Assembly (NCBI RefSeq): GCF_013868155.1
Contig: NZ_JACEOG010000001.1
Coordinates: 558,001 to 622,000, forward strand
DNA: 64,000 nucleotides
Direction of reading: 5' to 3'
From: Aeromicrobium phoceense
GTDB lineage: Bacteria > Actinomycetota > Actinomycetes > Propionibacteriales > Nocardioidaceae
Shown: in pieces, positions 1 to 10,450 of the stretch
Layout: each line of letters starts with the position of its first letter
Numbering within the stretch: the first letter of the stretch is position 1
Position numbers and translations under genes: made by a program
Notes under the pieces: model-generated
The model's database searches: none
The model's input: the letters and a program-made list of their open reading frames with translations, nothing else
Told to the model about the DNA's origin: nothing

Positions 1-1
1 G

Positions 2-328
2 ATCGGCGAGGTCTTCGGTGCTCGCGTCGTGCGCGCCGAGCAGGTCGTGCACGGGAAGTCCTCCCTCGTCCACCACGAAGGCGCCGGAGTCTTCGCCGGG
101 CTGCCGTCGCCGCTGGTCTGCGCGCGCTACCACTCCCTCGTCGTCGAGGACCTGCCACCGACCCTCGAGGTGACCGCGCGCACCGGCTCGGGCATCGTCA
201 TGGGGCTGCGCCACCGCACCCTGCCGATCGAGGGCGTCCAGGTGCACCCCGAGTCGATCCTCACCTCGCGCGGCCACGACCTGCTGGCCACGTTCCTGCG
301 CCGGGGCACCGCGTCCGCGCCGGTTTGA
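2..328 (+). CDS. Class I glutamine amidotransferase, PabA/TrpG type (5' end outside window)
   Basis: C-terminal 108 residues of the glutaminase subunit of aminodeoxychorismate or anthranilate synthase. This subunit hydrolyses glutamine and channels ammonia to the chorismate-binding partner. The reading frame is open from base 2, so the gene begins upstream of the window. Visible are the family's YHSL segment and the C-terminal HPES motif, which carries the catalytic His and Glu of the class I triad; the nucleophilic Cys lies in the missing part. The short tail after HPES fits the family's normal end. Sequence alone does not separate folate (pabA) from tryptophan (trpG) use, and no synthase component I gene is visible here. 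Confidence 0.85.
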   Translation: MGEVFGARVVRAEQVVHGKSSLVHHEGAGVFAGLPSPLVCARYHSLVVEDLPPTLEVTARTGSGIVMGLRHRTLPIEGVQVHPESILTSRGHDLLATFLRRGTASAPV

Positions 329-356
329 GAGGATGGGGTCACGGCCCCTCAGGCCG

Positions 357-400
357 CCGGACGAGTGGAGTCGTACCCGGAGCGCGACAAGACGGCCACG
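357..400 (+). promoter_or_regulatory. Guanidine-III (ykkC-III) riboswitch
   Basis: The 44-nt segment contains, in order, CCGGACGAG, GTACCCGG and GACAAGACGGC. I recognise these as the conserved blocks of the guanidine-III aptamer (T. fusca-type), a class found mainly in Actinobacteria. CCGG at 357-360 can pair with CCGG at 377-380. GTGG at 365-368 can pair with CCAC at 396-399 to form the pseudoknot. The ribosome-binding site AAGGAG (401-406) and the ATG of a Gdx/SugE exporter (411) follow at once, so ligand binding probably controls translation. The assignment is from memory of the consensus, not from a covariance search. Confidence 0.8.
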
Positions 401-410
401 AAGGAGTGTC

Positions 411-725
411 ATGTCCTGGTTCGTCTTGGTCGTCTCGGGAGTGTTCGAAGCCGTGTGGGCCACCGCCCTGGGCCGTAGCGAGGGCTTCACGAAGCTGGGC
501 CCGTCGCTGGTCTTCCTCGGTGCCCTCGTCATCAGCATGGGCGGGCTCGCGTGGGCCATGCGCGACCTGCCGGTCGGCACGTCCTACGCCGTCTGGGTGG
601 GGATCGGCGCCGTGGGGACGGTGGGCTACGCGATGCTCACCGGCACCGAGCCGGTCTCCCTCACGAAGATCCTGCTCATCGGCGGGCTGATCGGCTGCAT
701 CATCGGCCTGAAGATGGCGCACTGA
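411..725 (+). CDS. sugE: SMR-family guanidinium exporter (Gdx/SugE type)
   Basis: 104-residue inner-membrane protein with four hydrophobic helices, the usual SMR length. The essential glutamate of the first helix is at residue 13. The segment LPVGTSYAVWVGIGAVG is typical of the Gdx/SugE branch, which exchanges guanidinium for protons, rather than of the polydrug QacE/EmrE branch. The start is fixed by AAGGAG five bases before ATG 411; in-frame starts further upstream would run through the riboswitch. The guanidine-III riboswitch directly upstream independently supports guanidinium as substrate. It probably works as a homodimer of the dual-topology type, as known for the family. Confidence 0.9.
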   Translation: MSWFVLVVSGVFEAVWATALGRSEGFTKLGPSLVFLGALVISMGGLAWAMRDLPVGTSYAVWVGIGAVGTVGYAMLTGTEPVSLTKILLIGGLIGCIIGLKMAH

Positions 726-787
726 CAGCGGCCGGACTCGGCCACGTGTCGCCCGGTGCGGCTGGCCCGGGCGACTAGGCTGGCGGC

Positions 788-1384
788 GTGTACGAAAGCG
801 TGATCCAGGACCTCATCGACGAGCTCGGACGACTGCCGGGCATCGGCCCGAAGAGCGCCCAGCGGATCGCCTTCCACCTGCTCGACGCCGACCCCGAGGA
901 CGTCAAGCGCTTCGCGCAGACCCTCGTCGACGCCAAGACCAAGGTGCTCTTCTGCTCGGTGTGCGGCAACGTCACGGTCGACACGACGTGCCGCATCTGC
1001 GCCGACCCCCGCCGCGACGACACCGTCCTGTGCGTCGTCGAGGAGAGCAAGGACGTCATCGCGATCGAGCGCACGCGCGAGTTCCGCGGCCGGTACCACG
1101 TGCTCGGCGGCGCGATCAGCCCGATCGCCGGCATCGGCCCCGACCAGCTGCGCATCAAGGAGCTGCTCGGCCGGCTCCAGGACGGCATGGTCACCGAGGT
1201 CATCATCGCGACCGACCCGAACCTCGAGGGCGAGGCCACCGCCACCTACCTCATGCGCATGCTCGTGCCGATCGGCCTGAAGGTCACCAAGCTCGCCAGC
1301 GGCCTGCCCGTCGGCGGCGACCTCGAGTACGCCGACGAGGTCACCCTCGGGCGCGCCTTCGAGGGCCGCACCGCGGTCGGCTGA
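788..1384 (+). CDS. recR: Recombination mediator RecR
   Basis: 198 residues, normal RecR length. Works with RecF/RecO to load RecA at single-strand gaps. Visible are the N-terminal helix-hairpin-helix ([11 protein letters not shown], about residues 16-26), a four-cysteine zinc finger (C56, C59, C68, C71) and a Toprim domain (about 80-175) containing [14 protein letters not shown]. The GTG start is supported by TAGGCT at 776-781, exactly seven bases upstream of the start, an arrangement that predicts a leaderless mRNA; no ribosome-binding site is present. In many actinobacteria recR follows dnaX and a YbaB gene; here it follows the SMR exporter. Confidence 0.96.
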   Translation: MYESVIQDLIDELGRLPGIGPKSAQRIAFHLLDADPEDVKRFAQTLVDAKTKVLFCSVCGNVTVDTTCRICADPRRDDTVLCVVEESKDVIAIERTREFRGRYHVLGGAISPIAGIGPDQLRIKELLGRLQDGMVTEVIIATDPNLEGEATATYLMRMLVPIGLKVTKLASGLPVGGDLEYADEVTLGRAFEGRTAVG

Positions 1385-1444
1385 CGGCCGCTGCTCCCCG
1401 GTCCAGCGCCCGGACAGTGCCCCGGTCCCTCGAAGCGCAGGGGC

Positions 1445-3833
<2,389 letters not shown>

Positions 3834-3835
<2 letters not shown>

Positions 3836-4014
3836 TCTCGATACGCCGCCTCGCTGCGCTCGTCGGCTACTCGATCACCGGGCCGGTGATCGAGCCCGTG
3901 TATCGAGATCGCCGGGCCGGTGATCGAGTAGCACCGCGAGGAACGAGCGGGCGTATCGAGATCACCTGACCGGGTCTCGATACGCTCGGGCGCTGAGCGC
4001 CCTCCCTACTCGAC
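3834..4014. repeat. Palindromic intergenic element, copy 1 (composite)
   Basis: Between convergent asd and the acetoacetyl-CoA synthetase gene. Left terminus GATCTCGATACG (3834-3845) pairs with CGTGTATCGAGATC near 3897-3910. CTCGATCACCGG (3870-3881) and CCGGTGATCGAG (3883-3894) form a 12-bp dyad with a single-base spacer. A second right-hand arm follows (about 3911-3966, with CCGGTGATCGAGTAG and GCGAGGAACGAGC), then another left-hand arm (GGTCTCGATACGC to CTACTCGACC, 3974-4014). That last arm runs into the stop of the minus-strand gene. It looks like at least two overlapping copies. Related copies are at 21594-21687 and 44344-44516. It could work as a bidirectional terminator; no function is proven. 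Confidence 0.85.
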
Positions 4015-5964
4015 CTGCTCGGCAAGCCTCGCAAAGTCGTCGAGGACCTCGGGGTTCTGCAGCGCGCCCTTGGCCGCCGCGTCGTCCACCGGGGTGCCGC
4101 GCAGGATCTTCTTCACCGGCACCTCGAGCTTCTTGCCCGAGAGGGTGCGCGGCATCCCGCGCACCTGGTGCACCTCGTCGGGCACGTGGCGCGGCGACAG
4201 CTTGGTGCGCAGCTCGACGGCGATCCGCTTCGTGAGGTCGTCGTCGAGCACGGTGCCCTCCACGAGTGCCACGAACAGCAGCAGCCGGCCGGCGCCGCCC
4301 TCGGTGTCCTCCAGGTGCACGACGATGCTGTCGGCCACCTCGGGCATCGACTCCACGACGGAGTAGAACTCCGAGGTGCCCAGCCGCACGCCGCCGCGGT
4401 TGAGGGTGGCGTCGCTGCGGCCCGTGATCGTGCAGGATCCGTAGGACGTCAGGTTGATCCAGTCGCCGTGACGCCACACGCCGGGGAAGTCCTCGAAGTA
4501 GGCCGCGCGGTAGCGCGAGCCGTCGTCGTCGCCCCAGAAGCCCACCGGCATCGACGGCATCGGCTGCTTGATCACGAGCTCGCCGAGCTGGTCGCGCACG
4601 GGGTGGCCCGACTCGTCGAAGGAGTCGACGTCGCAGCCCAGCGACCGGCACGAGATCTCGCCCGCGTAGACCGGCACGATGGGCGCGGCGCCGACGAAGG
4701 CAGCGCACGTGTCGGTGCCGCCCGAGACCGAGGCCAGCTGCACCTTCGGGTCGAACTGGTCGTACACCCAGCGGAACCCGGCCTCGGGCAGCGGCGCACC
4801 GGTGGACCCGAGCGCGCGCAGTGCCGAGAGGTCGGCGACCTGCGCAGGGTGCAGCTCCTCCTTGCGGCACTGCAGCAGGAAGGGAGCACTGGTGCCGAAG
4901 TAGGTGACGCCCACCTCGGCGGCCATCTGCCACAGCGCACCGAGGTCCGGGTGGGCCGGGTTGCCGTCGAACATCACCACGGTGGCGCCCGCGCCGATCC
5001 CGGACACGAGGTAGTTCCACATCATCCAGCCGGTGGTGGAGAACCAGAAGAACCGGTCGTCCGGTCCTAGGTCGCTCTGCAGGATGAGCGCCTTGAGGTG
5101 CTCGATCGTGATGCCGCCGTGGCCGTGCACGATGGGCTTCGGCAGGCCTGTGGTGCCCGAGGAGAAGAGCACGTAGAGCGGGGTGTCGAACGCCAGCCGC
5201 TCGAACTGCAGCGGGCCGGAGCGACTCGTGAACCGCTCCCACGTGATCGCCGCCTCGGGCGCGGGCGCGGCCTCGTCGAGGTACGGCAGCCACACCATCG
5301 TCCGCACACTTGGCAGCGCGGCCGAGATGGTGTCCACCTGCTCGCGCCGATCGATCCCCTTGTCGCCGTACTGGTAGCCGTCGACGGCGAGCAGCACGAC
5401 GGGCTCGATCTGCTGCCACCGGTCGATGACGCTCTGCGTGCCGAACTCGGGGGCGCAGGAGGAGAACACCGCGCCGAGGCTGGCGCTGGCCAGCAGCAGG
5501 ACGAAGGTCTCGGGGATGTTCGGGGCGTAGGCCGCCACGCGGTCGCCGGCCTCCACGCCGGCGTCGAGCAGGCCCTGACGTGCCCGGGCCACCTGGTCGC
5601 GCAGCTCGGCGGCTGTCAGCCGGACCTCGTCGCGGCTCTGCGACCGCGCGACCACCACGACGTCGTCGTCGGCACGGCCGGGCATTCGCAGCATCGCCTC
5701 GGCGTAGTTCAGCCGCAGCTCGGGGAACCACCGGGCGCCGGGCATCGACGCGTCCGGCAGCACCGGCTCGGGGCTGCCGTCGTGCGGCAGGTCGAGGTAC
5801 TCCACCCACGCGCCCCAGAAGCCGGCCAGGTCGTCGACCGACCACTGCCACAGGGCGTCGTAGTCGGACACGTCCACGCCCCGGGTGGCGGCGATCCAGG
5901 AGGCGAAGCGCTCGATCGCGGTGTCGCCGGTGCGTGCGGGCTCCCAGAGAACGTCGGCAGGCAT
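4006..5964 (-). CDS. Acetoacetyl-CoA synthetase (paralogue 1)
   Basis: 652-residue ANL-superfamily enzyme that adenylates acetoacetate and transfers it to CoA in the cytosol. The AMP-binding loop SSGTTGLPKPIVHGHGG is near residue 266. The catalytic lysine of the C-terminal lid is in LSGKKLEVPVKK, near 611. The N-terminal FWGAWVEYLDL region is typical of acetoacetate-CoA ligases rather than acetyl-CoA synthetases. ATG 5964 is chosen because TACACT (5971-5976) lies seven bases upstream, a leaderless arrangement; the frame stays open far upstream only as an antisense shadow. The last residues EQVE and the TAG stop are encoded by the palindromic element's GGTCGAGTAG end. A paralogue lies at 7283-9250. 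Confidence 0.92.
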   Translation of the reverse strand: MPADVLWEPARTGDTAIERFASWIAATRGVDVSDYDALWQWSVDDLAGFWGAWVEYLDLPHDGSPEPVLPDASMPGARWFPELRLNYAEAMLRMPGRADDDVVVVARSQSRDEVRLTAAELRDQVARARQGLLDAGVEAGDRVAAYAPNIPETFVLLLASASLGAVFSSCAPEFGTQSVIDRWQQIEPVVLLAVDGYQYGDKGIDRREQVDTISAALPSVRTMVWLPYLDEAAPAPEAAITWERFTSRSGPLQFERLAFDTPLYVLFSSGTTGLPKPIVHGHGGITIEHLKALILQSDLGPDDRFFWFSTTGWMMWNYLVSGIGAGATVVMFDGNPAHPDLGALWQMAAEVGVTYFGTSAPFLLQCRKEELHPAQVADLSALRALGSTGAPLPEAGFRWVYDQFDPKVQLASVSGGTDTCAAFVGAAPIVPVYAGEISCRSLGCDVDSFDESGHPVRDQLGELVIKQPMPSMPVGFWGDDDGSRYRAAYFEDFPGVWRHGDWINLTSYGSCTITGRSDATLNRGGVRLGTSEFYSVVESMPEVADSIVVHLEDTEGGAGRLLLFVALVEGTVLDDDLTKRIAVELRTKLSPRHVPDEVHQVRGMPRTLSGKKLEVPVKKILRGTPVDDAAAKGALQNPEVLDDFARLAEQVE

Positions 5965-6085
5965 GTCGGCAGTGTAGGACTCACGCCGGACGGTCACCCA
6001 GATCCCTGACGACATTCGAGTTCCCGGCCCGGGTACTAGCCTCGACGGAGGACACCCATCGATCTCGACCGAACGAGGCGCAGTG

Positions 6086-6136
6086 ATGACACGAGCACGG
6101 ACCCCTTCCGCCCCCGCCCACGGTTCGATCTCATGA
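6086..6136 (+). CDS. Possible 16-codon leader ORF coupled to the MDR oxidoreductase gene
   Basis: ATG 6086 opens a 16-codon frame (MTRARTPSAPAHGSIS) whose TGA overlaps the ATG of the next gene as ATGA at 6133-6136. GAGG at 6075-6078 lies seven bases before the start. The downstream ATG has no clear Shine-Dalgarno sequence of its own, so ribosomes finishing this ORF could re-initiate there. It is too short for homology to help, and it may be chance. Confidence 0.35.
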   Translation: MTRARTPSAPAHGSIS

Positions 6137-7260
6137 CCGCGCTGACGGGCCTCGAGCTCCGCAGCACGATCACCGCGGGCGGAGAGCTGCGGCTCGAGCT
6201 CGAGGAGGTCACGGTGCCCGATCCCGGACCCGACGAGGTCGTCATCAAGGTCGAGGCGGCACCGATCAATCCCTCTGACCTCGGTCTGCTGATCGGCCCG
6301 GCCGACCTGTCGACGATGCAGGCCTCGGGAACCCCCGACCGACCCGTCATCACGGCACACGTTCCGACGAAGCGAATGACCGCCGTGACGGCGCGGCTCG
6401 ACCAGTCCCTCGCGGTCGGCAACGAGGGTGCCGGGACGGTTGTGGCGGCGGGCGTCAACGCCACCCATCTGCTGGGCAAGCAGGTCGGCGCCATGGGACT
6501 CGCGATGTACGCGGAGTACTGCGTCGTGCCGGCCTCCGGGTGCAGCGTCCTGCCGGACGGTGCCACGGCGGCCGATGGCGCAGCGATGTTCGTCAACCCG
6601 CTCACCGCCCTCAGCATGGTCGAGACCATGCGGTCCGAGGGCCACACCGCCATCGTGCACACCGCGGCTGCGTCGACGCTCGGACAGATGCTGCTGCGCG
6701 TGTGCCTGGCCGACGGAATCGACCTGGTCGCCATCGTGCGAAACCAGGAACAGGTGGCGCTCCTGCGTGAGGCGGGCGCCACGCACGTGCTCGACAGCAC
6801 GGCCGACGACTTCGACGAGGCGCTGGCCGACGCGATCACCACGACCGGCGCGACGATCGCCTTCGACGCGATCGGTGGCGGGACGTTGGCCGGCCAGATC
6901 CTGCACGCGATGGAGGTCGGGATCAACCGGCGCGGTGACGGAACGTACAGCCGCTACGGCTCGGACGCGAAGAAGCAGGTGTACATCTACGGCGGCCTGG
7001 ACCTGGGCCCGACGGTCCTGACTCGCACCTTCGGCATGTCGTGGAGCTGCGGCGGCTGGCTGCTGATGCCGTTCCTGGCCGCGGCGGGTCCGGAGGTCGA
7101 GCAACGGCTGCGCCGGCGGGTGGTCGACGAGCTGACGACGCTGTTCGTCAGCGACTACGCCCACCGCATCACGCTGACCGAGGCCCTGCAGCCGGAGGTG
7201 CTGGCGAAGTACGTCCGGAAGCAGACCGGCGAGAAGTACCTGATCGTCTCGCCGGACTGA
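6133..7260 (+). CDS. Zinc-independent MDR-family NAD(P)H oxidoreductase (quinone reductase-like)
   Basis: 375-residue medium-chain dehydrogenase/reductase. The N-terminal GroES-like domain has the VKVEAAPINPSDLG segment and GNEGAGTVV. The Rossmann domain carries HTAAASTLGQML where quinone reductases have AAAGGVG. The zinc-binding Cys/Glu set of alcohol dehydrogenases is not evident, so a role like NADPH:quinone or enoyl reductase is likelier than alcohol oxidation. The substrate is not predictable. ATG 6133 is coupled to a possible 16-codon leader ORF. The gene is convergent with the second acetoacetyl-CoA synthetase (22 bases between stops) and divergent from the first, so a link to acyl-CoA or ketone metabolism is possible but only inferred. 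Confidence 0.8.
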   Translation: MTALTGLELRSTITAGGELRLELEEVTVPDPGPDEVVIKVEAAPINPSDLGLLIGPADLSTMQASGTPDRPVITAHVPTKRMTAVTARLDQSLAVGNEGAGTVVAAGVNATHLLGKQVGAMGLAMYAEYCVVPASGCSVLPDGATAADGAAMFVNPLTALSMVETMRSEGHTAIVHTAAASTLGQMLLRVCLADGIDLVAIVRNQEQVALLREAGATHVLDSTADDFDEALADAITTTGATIAFDAIGGGTLAGQILHAMEVGINRRGDGTYSRYGSDAKKQVYIYGGLDLGPTVLTRTFGMSWSCGGWLLMPFLAAAGPEVEQRLRRRVVDELTTLFVSDYAHRITLTEALQPEVLAKYVRKQTGEKYLIVSPD

Positions 7261-7282
7261 CCCATGCCCGGGCGGGCTCGGC

Positions 7283-9250
7283 TCAGCCGCGCTCGGCCAC
7301 CTGCTTCAGGCGACGCTCGGCACGGTCCTGGAACTCCTCCATCAGGCTGAAGTCGTCGACCGCGGTGCGGGCGACGACCTGGTCCATGGCCGTTCCCTGG
7401 ATGAGCCGCTTGATGGGCACCTCCAGCTTCTTGCCGGTCTTGGTGTGGGGGATGCCGCGGACGGCGATGACCTCGTCGGGGACGTGACGCGGGGAGGCCT
7501 TCTCCCTGATCCGGGTGCGGATGGTCTCGACCAGGGCGTCGTCGAGCTCGGTGCCGTCCTGCAGCACCACGAACAACGGCATCCAGTACCCGCCGTCGGC
7601 CTCCTCCGCACCGATGACCAGAGCCTCGACGATCTCGTCCATCGACTCGACGGCCGCGTAGATGTCGGCGGATCCCATCCGCACTCCGTTGCGGTTGAGG
7701 GTGGAGTCGGAGCGCCCGTGGACGACGACCGTGCCCCGATCCGTGACCGTGATCCAGTCACCGTGGCGCCACACGCCGGGGAAGGTCTCGAAGTACGCCG
7801 CGCGGTACTTGGCGCCGTCCGGGTCGTTCCAGAAGCGCAGGGGCATGCTGGGCATCGACCGGGTGACGACGAGTTCGCCGACGTGGTCGATCACGGGTCG
7901 GCCGTCGTCGTCCCAGGCGGCGGTGGCGATGCCCAGCCCGCGCACCGAGAGCTCACCCGACCAGATCGGCACCGTGGGAGCGCCCATCGCGAAGGACGCG
8001 CACACGTCGGTGCCACCGGACTGGGAGAACAGCGGGATGGGCCCGACCTCGTCACGGACGTAGGCGAAGGAACGCTGCGCCAGGGGCGAACCGGTGCTGC
8101 CCATCATCCGCAGCTGCGAGAGGTCGTGCTCGGCCGCAGGCCGGACCCCCGCGTCCTGGGACATCATCAGGAAGCCGGGGCTCGTGCCGAAGATCGTGAC
8201 CTGGTGGTCGGCGACGATCTTCCACAACGACGAGTCCCCGGTGGGCTTGGGAGCCCCGTCGAAGCACACCACCGTGGTGCCGGTGCCGAGCGCACCCGCG
8301 AGTGAGTTCCACATCACCCAGCTCGGCGAGGTGTACCAGAAGTAGACGTCGTCGACACCCATGTCCCAGTGCAGGTTGCCGGACTTCGCCTGCTCGACCG
8401 CGACTCCGCCGTGCGAGTGCACGATTCCCTTGGGAAGGCCGGTCGTCCCGGAGGAGAACAGGACCCAGAGCGGGTCGTTGAAGTCGGTGTCCACCGGCTC
8501 GAACGGAACGTCGGTGGCCACCGCGTCGGACCAGTCGATGACATCGTCGAGGCCGGGTCCCAGTCGCGTCACGCCGATGACGCCACGCAGGCTCGGCAGG
8601 CTGGACCGCAGCTCGCGAACCGCCTCACGCTGGTCCCGCTCACGTTCGTTGAAGAGGTGGCCGTCGGCCGCGATCAGCAGGACCGGCTCGAGCTGGGCGA
8701 AGCGATCGGTGGCAGCCTGCGCGGCATAGTCCTGTCCGACGCCGGCCCACAGGGCGCCGAGCGAAGCGGTGGCGAGGAAGGAGATCAGCGCCTCGGCGAC
8801 GTTCGGCAGGTAGCCCACGACCACGTCGCCGCGGTTCACCCCGAGCTCGCGCATGGTCGCAGCGAGGTTGGCGGTCTGACGACGCAGCTCGTCCCACGAC
8901 ACCGTCTCCGCCGAGCCGTCCTCGCCCACGGTGACGATGGCGGTCGACGACCCCTCGGCTCGCGGGCGCAACAGGAACTCGGCGGTGTTCACGCGCGACC
9001 CACGGAACCAGACGGGGCTCGGCATTCCCTCCTCGGGAAGCACGTCGGCGCGATCGACCGGGGGGCCCACCTCGAAGCGGTCCCAGATGGCGTGCCAGAA
9101 GCCCTCGATGTCCGTGACCGACCAGTTCCACAGGTCGTCGTAGGTCGGGACGTCCACGCCTCGCTCATCGCGCAGCCAGGCGGTGAAGCGGTGCAGCTCG
9201 GTCTCGACCGAGGGGTCCGGGTGCCAGATGATCTCGGGCGTGGTGGACAT
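7283..9250 (-). CDS. Acetoacetyl-CoA synthetase (paralogue 2)
   Basis: 655-residue acetoacetate-CoA ligase, same family and length as the product of 4006-5964. Visible are SSGTTGLPKGIVHSHGG near residue 267, the AAYFETFPGVWRHGDW core segment and the lid lysine in KTGKKLEVPIKR near 606. Unlike paralogue 1 it has the canonical PKG in the phosphate loop (PKP in paralogue 1). ATG 9250 begins MSTTPEIIWHPDP; a purine-rich AGAAGAGG precedes it, so this gene probably has a leader, unlike its paralogue. Small dyads at 9296-9317 may be an operator. Two copies within 5 kb may serve different acyl chains or conditions. Confidence 0.92.
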   Translation of the reverse strand: MSTTPEIIWHPDPSVETELHRFTAWLRDERGVDVPTYDDLWNWSVTDIEGFWHAIWDRFEVGPPVDRADVLPEEGMPSPVWFRGSRVNTAEFLLRPRAEGSSTAIVTVGEDGSAETVSWDELRRQTANLAATMRELGVNRGDVVVGYLPNVAEALISFLATASLGALWAGVGQDYAAQAATDRFAQLEPVLLIAADGHLFNERERDQREAVRELRSSLPSLRGVIGVTRLGPGLDDVIDWSDAVATDVPFEPVDTDFNDPLWVLFSSGTTGLPKGIVHSHGGVAVEQAKSGNLHWDMGVDDVYFWYTSPSWVMWNSLAGALGTGTTVVCFDGAPKPTGDSSLWKIVADHQVTIFGTSPGFLMMSQDAGVRPAAEHDLSQLRMMGSTGSPLAQRSFAYVRDEVGPIPLFSQSGGTDVCASFAMGAPTVPIWSGELSVRGLGIATAAWDDDGRPVIDHVGELVVTRSMPSMPLRFWNDPDGAKYRAAYFETFPGVWRHGDWITVTDRGTVVVHGRSDSTLNRNGVRMGSADIYAAVESMDEIVEALVIGAEEADGGYWMPLFVVLQDGTELDDALVETIRTRIREKASPRHVPDEVIAVRGIPHTKTGKKLEVPIKRLIQGTAMDQVVARTAVDDFSLMEEFQDRAERRLKQVAERG

Positions 9251-9295
9251 GGTCGCCTCTTCTGTCACTCGTCGAAGGTCACCGGCCCGTCGGGC

Positions 9296-9317
9296 GGTGA
9301 AGTTGAAATCACCTTCA
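9296..9317 (-). promoter_or_regulatory. Overlapping small dyads upstream of acetoacetyl-CoA synthetase 2
   Basis: GGTGA (9296-9300) and TCACC (9309-9313) are inverted repeats, overlapped by TGAAG (9298-9302) and CTTCA (9313-9317). They lie about 50-65 bases before the start codon in an unusually A/T-rich patch. This resembles an operator, but the arms are short and no regulator is adjacent. Confidence 0.3.
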
Positions 9318-9365
9318 TTGTCGTGGTGGCGGACCTCGGCGCGCAAGGGACCCCGGGAATGACAA

Positions 9366-9416
9366 CAGCCGAACCCGCGTATGCAGGTCCGGCTGTGCTC
9401 GATGTCCTGAGACATC
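9366..9416 (-). terminator. Two hairpins downstream of tRNA-Pro
   Basis: Read on the minus strand, the tRNA 3' end (9423) is followed by GATGTC (9411-9416) with GACATC (9401-9406) around a 4-nt loop. Next comes a 10-bp stem with one mismatch (9366-9375 with 9386-9395, CAGCCG/CGGCTG ends) around a 10-nt loop. Neither has a long U tract, which is common in high-GC actinobacteria. They probably terminate or delimit the tRNA transcript. Confidence 0.55.
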
Positions 9417-9422
9417 GGTGGG

Positions 9423-9496
9423 TCGGGGTGACAGGATTTGAACCTGCGGCCTCGTCGTCCCGAACGACGCGCGCTACCAAGCTGCGCCACACCCCG
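9423..9496 (-). tRNA. tRNA-Pro (CGG anticodon)
   Basis: The complement folds as a 74-nt tRNA: acceptor stem CGGGGTG pairing with CACCCCG, a D arm with AGCTTGGTAGC, anticodon stem CGTCG/CGACG around loop TTCGGGA (anticodon CGG, proline), and a T arm with GGTTCAAATCC. The discriminator is A. CCA is not encoded; the template continues CCC. It lies between the acetoacetyl-CoA synthetase and phosphoesterase genes. Confidence 0.96.
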
Positions 9497-9514
9497 TGTG
9501 CAACCTCAGGAATT

Positions 9515-10417
9515 CTACCCGGTCAGGGTGAGGACTGTCGCCTCGGGGCGGCAACAGAATCTGAACGGCGTGAACGGCGACGTGCCGCAGCCGGCCGACA
9601 CGTGCAGCCAGGACGCGTCGTGCCCGGGCGTGCGATGCGTGTGCAGGCCGTTCGCCCGCCCCCGGTCGATGTCGCAGTTGGTCACGAGCGCACCGAACCC
9701 CGGGACCTGCAGCTGCCCGCCGTGGGTGTGCCCGGCCAGGATGAGCTCGTTGCCCGCGGCGTTGAAGGAGTCCAGCACGCGCAGGTAGGGTGCGTGCGCG
9801 ACGCCGATCCGCAGGTCGGCCGTGGCATCGGCCGGCTGGTGGTCGAGGCGGTCGAACCGCAGGTGCGGGTCGTCGACGCCCGTGAAGGCGATCCGGGTGC
9901 CGTTGACGGTCAGCACGTCGCGAGCGTTGTTGAGATCGCGCCAGCCCTGGTGCGTCAGCACCGTGCGCAGCTCCTCGAACGGCAGGTCGCGCGGACGTTC
10001 CCAGTCTCCGCCGACGTCCACGCCGGTGCCGCCGCTCAGGTAGGTCGCGGGATTCTTCAGCTTCGGCGAGTAGTAGTCGTTCGAGCCGAAGACGAACACG
10101 CCCGGCACCTGCAGCAGACCGGCCAGCGAGGTCACGAGAGGCGCCACGGCGTCGCGGTGGGCGAGGTTGTCGCCGGTGTCCACCACGAGGTCGGGCTCGA
10201 GCGCCGCGAGGGACTCCAGCCACTCCTGCTTGGCCCGCTGACCGGGGGTGAGGTGGATGTCCGACAGGTGCAGCACCCGGATCGGGTCGTGCCCCGCGGG
10301 CAGCACCGGTGCCGTGAACTCCCGGACGACGAAGCGGCGCGAGGCCTCGACGTAGGAGTAGGCCAGGGTGCCCAGCCCGAGCGCCGTCGTCGCGGTCAGC
10401 AGCCGGCCCAGTCCCAT
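9515..10417 (-). CDS. Metallophosphoesterase with N-terminal membrane anchor
   Basis: 300 residues. An N-terminal hydrophobic stretch (about 5-22) without a clear cleavage site suggests membrane anchoring with the enzyme outside, as in YkuE/YaeI-type phosphoesterases. The dinuclear metal motifs are all present: LSDIHLTPG (near residue 53), VDTGDNLAH, FGSNDYY, a lone His in GVAHAPYL, and AGHTHGGQ. The substrate could be a phospholipid headgroup, a nucleotide or a protein phosphate; sequence does not decide. The start at 10417 has TAGGCT (10424-10429) seven bases upstream, so the mRNA is probably leaderless. Confidence 0.85.
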   Translation of the reverse strand: MGLGRLLTATTALGLGTLAYSYVEASRRFVVREFTAPVLPAGHDPIRVLHLSDIHLTPGQRAKQEWLESLAALEPDLVVDTGDNLAHRDAVAPLVTSLAGLLQVPGVFVFGSNDYYSPKLKNPATYLSGGTGVDVGGDWERPRDLPFEELRTVLTHQGWRDLNNARDVLTVNGTRIAFTGVDDPHLRFDRLDHQPADATADLRIGVAHAPYLRVLDSFNAAGNELILAGHTHGGQLQVPGFGALVTNCDIDRGRANGLHTHRTPGHDASWLHVSAGCGTSPFTPFRFCCRPEATVLTLTG

Positions 10418-10450
10418 GCGGCCAGCCTAGTGGCGGGGACCGGAGCGCCG

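Noticed and set aside
4006..7164. A 1052-codon open frame on the minus strand
   Set aside because: Only its 3' two thirds (from 5964) is the acetoacetyl-CoA synthetase gene; the upstream part is antisense to the MDR gene and has no family resemblance.
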